From Sinotaia quadrata (taxonomy: Eukaryota > Mollusca > Gastropoda > Architaenioglossa > Viviparidae): a stretch of DNA of 64,000 nucleotides. The notes under the pieces were generated by a model. That model did no database searches. It saw only the letters and a program-made list of their open reading frames with translations, and was not told the origin of the DNA. Positions within the stretch are counted from its first letter, which is position 1. Every line of letters starts with the position of its first letter. Shown here piece by piece: positions 63,516-64,000 of this stretch. The position numbers and the translations under genes were made by a program. The stretch is from assembly GCA_028829895.1 (NCBI GenBank), contig CM054178.1, forward strand, positions 85,133,058-85,197,057. Reading direction: 5' to 3'.

Positions 63516-64000
63516 GTGAGTAATGACGTATGCACGGACCTTACGCTGAGGGAAGAGAAAACGTTGAACAGTTTAAATAATCAATAGCTTAAATAATCAA
63601 TAGTTTAAATAAGAATGAATTATATATCAATAGTTTAAATAAAAATGAATAATATATCAATAGTTTAAATAAAAATGAATTATATATCAATAGTTTAAAT
63701 AAAAATGAATTATATATCAATAGTTTAAATAAAAATGAATAATATATCAATAGTTTAAATAAAAATGAATTATATATCAATAGTTTAAATAAAAATGCGA
63801 TTTGTAAGAAAATCTACGTGAATTATATATCAAATTTAAATATGAATATGATTTAGTAAGAAAATTTACATGAATGATTTATGGGAGGGTATATGTATGT
63901 ATATATGTAGATATGCAAGGAGACACGCGATAGACAAACATTCATATAAATAGACAGAGAGACATACCTGTAACACAGCTAGGTACACAGAAAAACAGAA
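63516..64000 (+). other. Gene B intron 8, start
   Basis: 63570-63800 is a 30-bp array (ATCAATAGTTTAAATAAAAA with TGAATTATAT), about seven copies. As in gene A, a minisatellite lies close behind the exon 8 donor, though here it does not include the donor itself. Confidence 0.9.

Overview
This is a eukaryotic nuclear window: AT-rich, with spliced genes that have consensus GT/AG junctions and conserved intron phases, long introns, very many microsatellites and minisatellites, and remnants of LINE-type and Ty3/gypsy-type retroelements. An invertebrate animal, probably a lophotrochozoan such as a mollusc, fits best. That placement is inference, because no species-diagnostic gene is present.

Two head-to-tail paralogues on the + strand dominate the window. 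Both encode FGD-type proteins (FYVE, RhoGEF and PH domain family; activators of Cdc42-class small GTPases). Gene A (6106-28173) can be read in 15 coding exons. They give a 1417-residue protein with a 947-residue disordered, repeat-rich N-terminal exon, then DH, PH and FYVE domains with all eight zinc ligands. The second PH domain usual in vertebrate FGDs is not found. Gene B (47751-63515 and beyond) has a 591-residue N-terminal exon, then DH exons and the start of its PH domain, and it leaves the window after exon 8. From exon 3 to exon 8 the two genes have identical exon lengths (149, 157, 88, 51, 59, 150) and intron phases, so they arose by tandem duplication. Their large first exons have diverged almost completely apart from short motifs.

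Layout: 1-1575 retroelement remnants; 1576-6103 repeat-bearing 5' flank of gene A; 6104-28173 gene A; 28174-47731 about 19.5 kb of intergenic DNA with many tandem arrays, a gypsy integrase relic and LTR-like copies; 47732-64000 gene B, 5' part.

The most unusual feature is how the intronic minisatellites relate to the splice sites. In gene A the exon 8 donor is the first of five perfect TTCTTG/GTGAGTAG copies at exactly 36-nt spacing, and the reading frame stays open through all 19 array units. In gene B the exon 4 acceptor is the last of six AG sites at exactly 37-nt spacing. The exon 14 donor of gene A starts a 2.2-kb degenerate array in which a 12-nt exon-like core lies between TTTCAG and GTAATG. 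Several other arrays also carry acceptor-like polypyrimidine-AG strings. Tandem repeats nucleated on exon-intron junctions could create cryptic sites, alternative splicing or new coding repeats, and this is the main candidate for something undescribed here.
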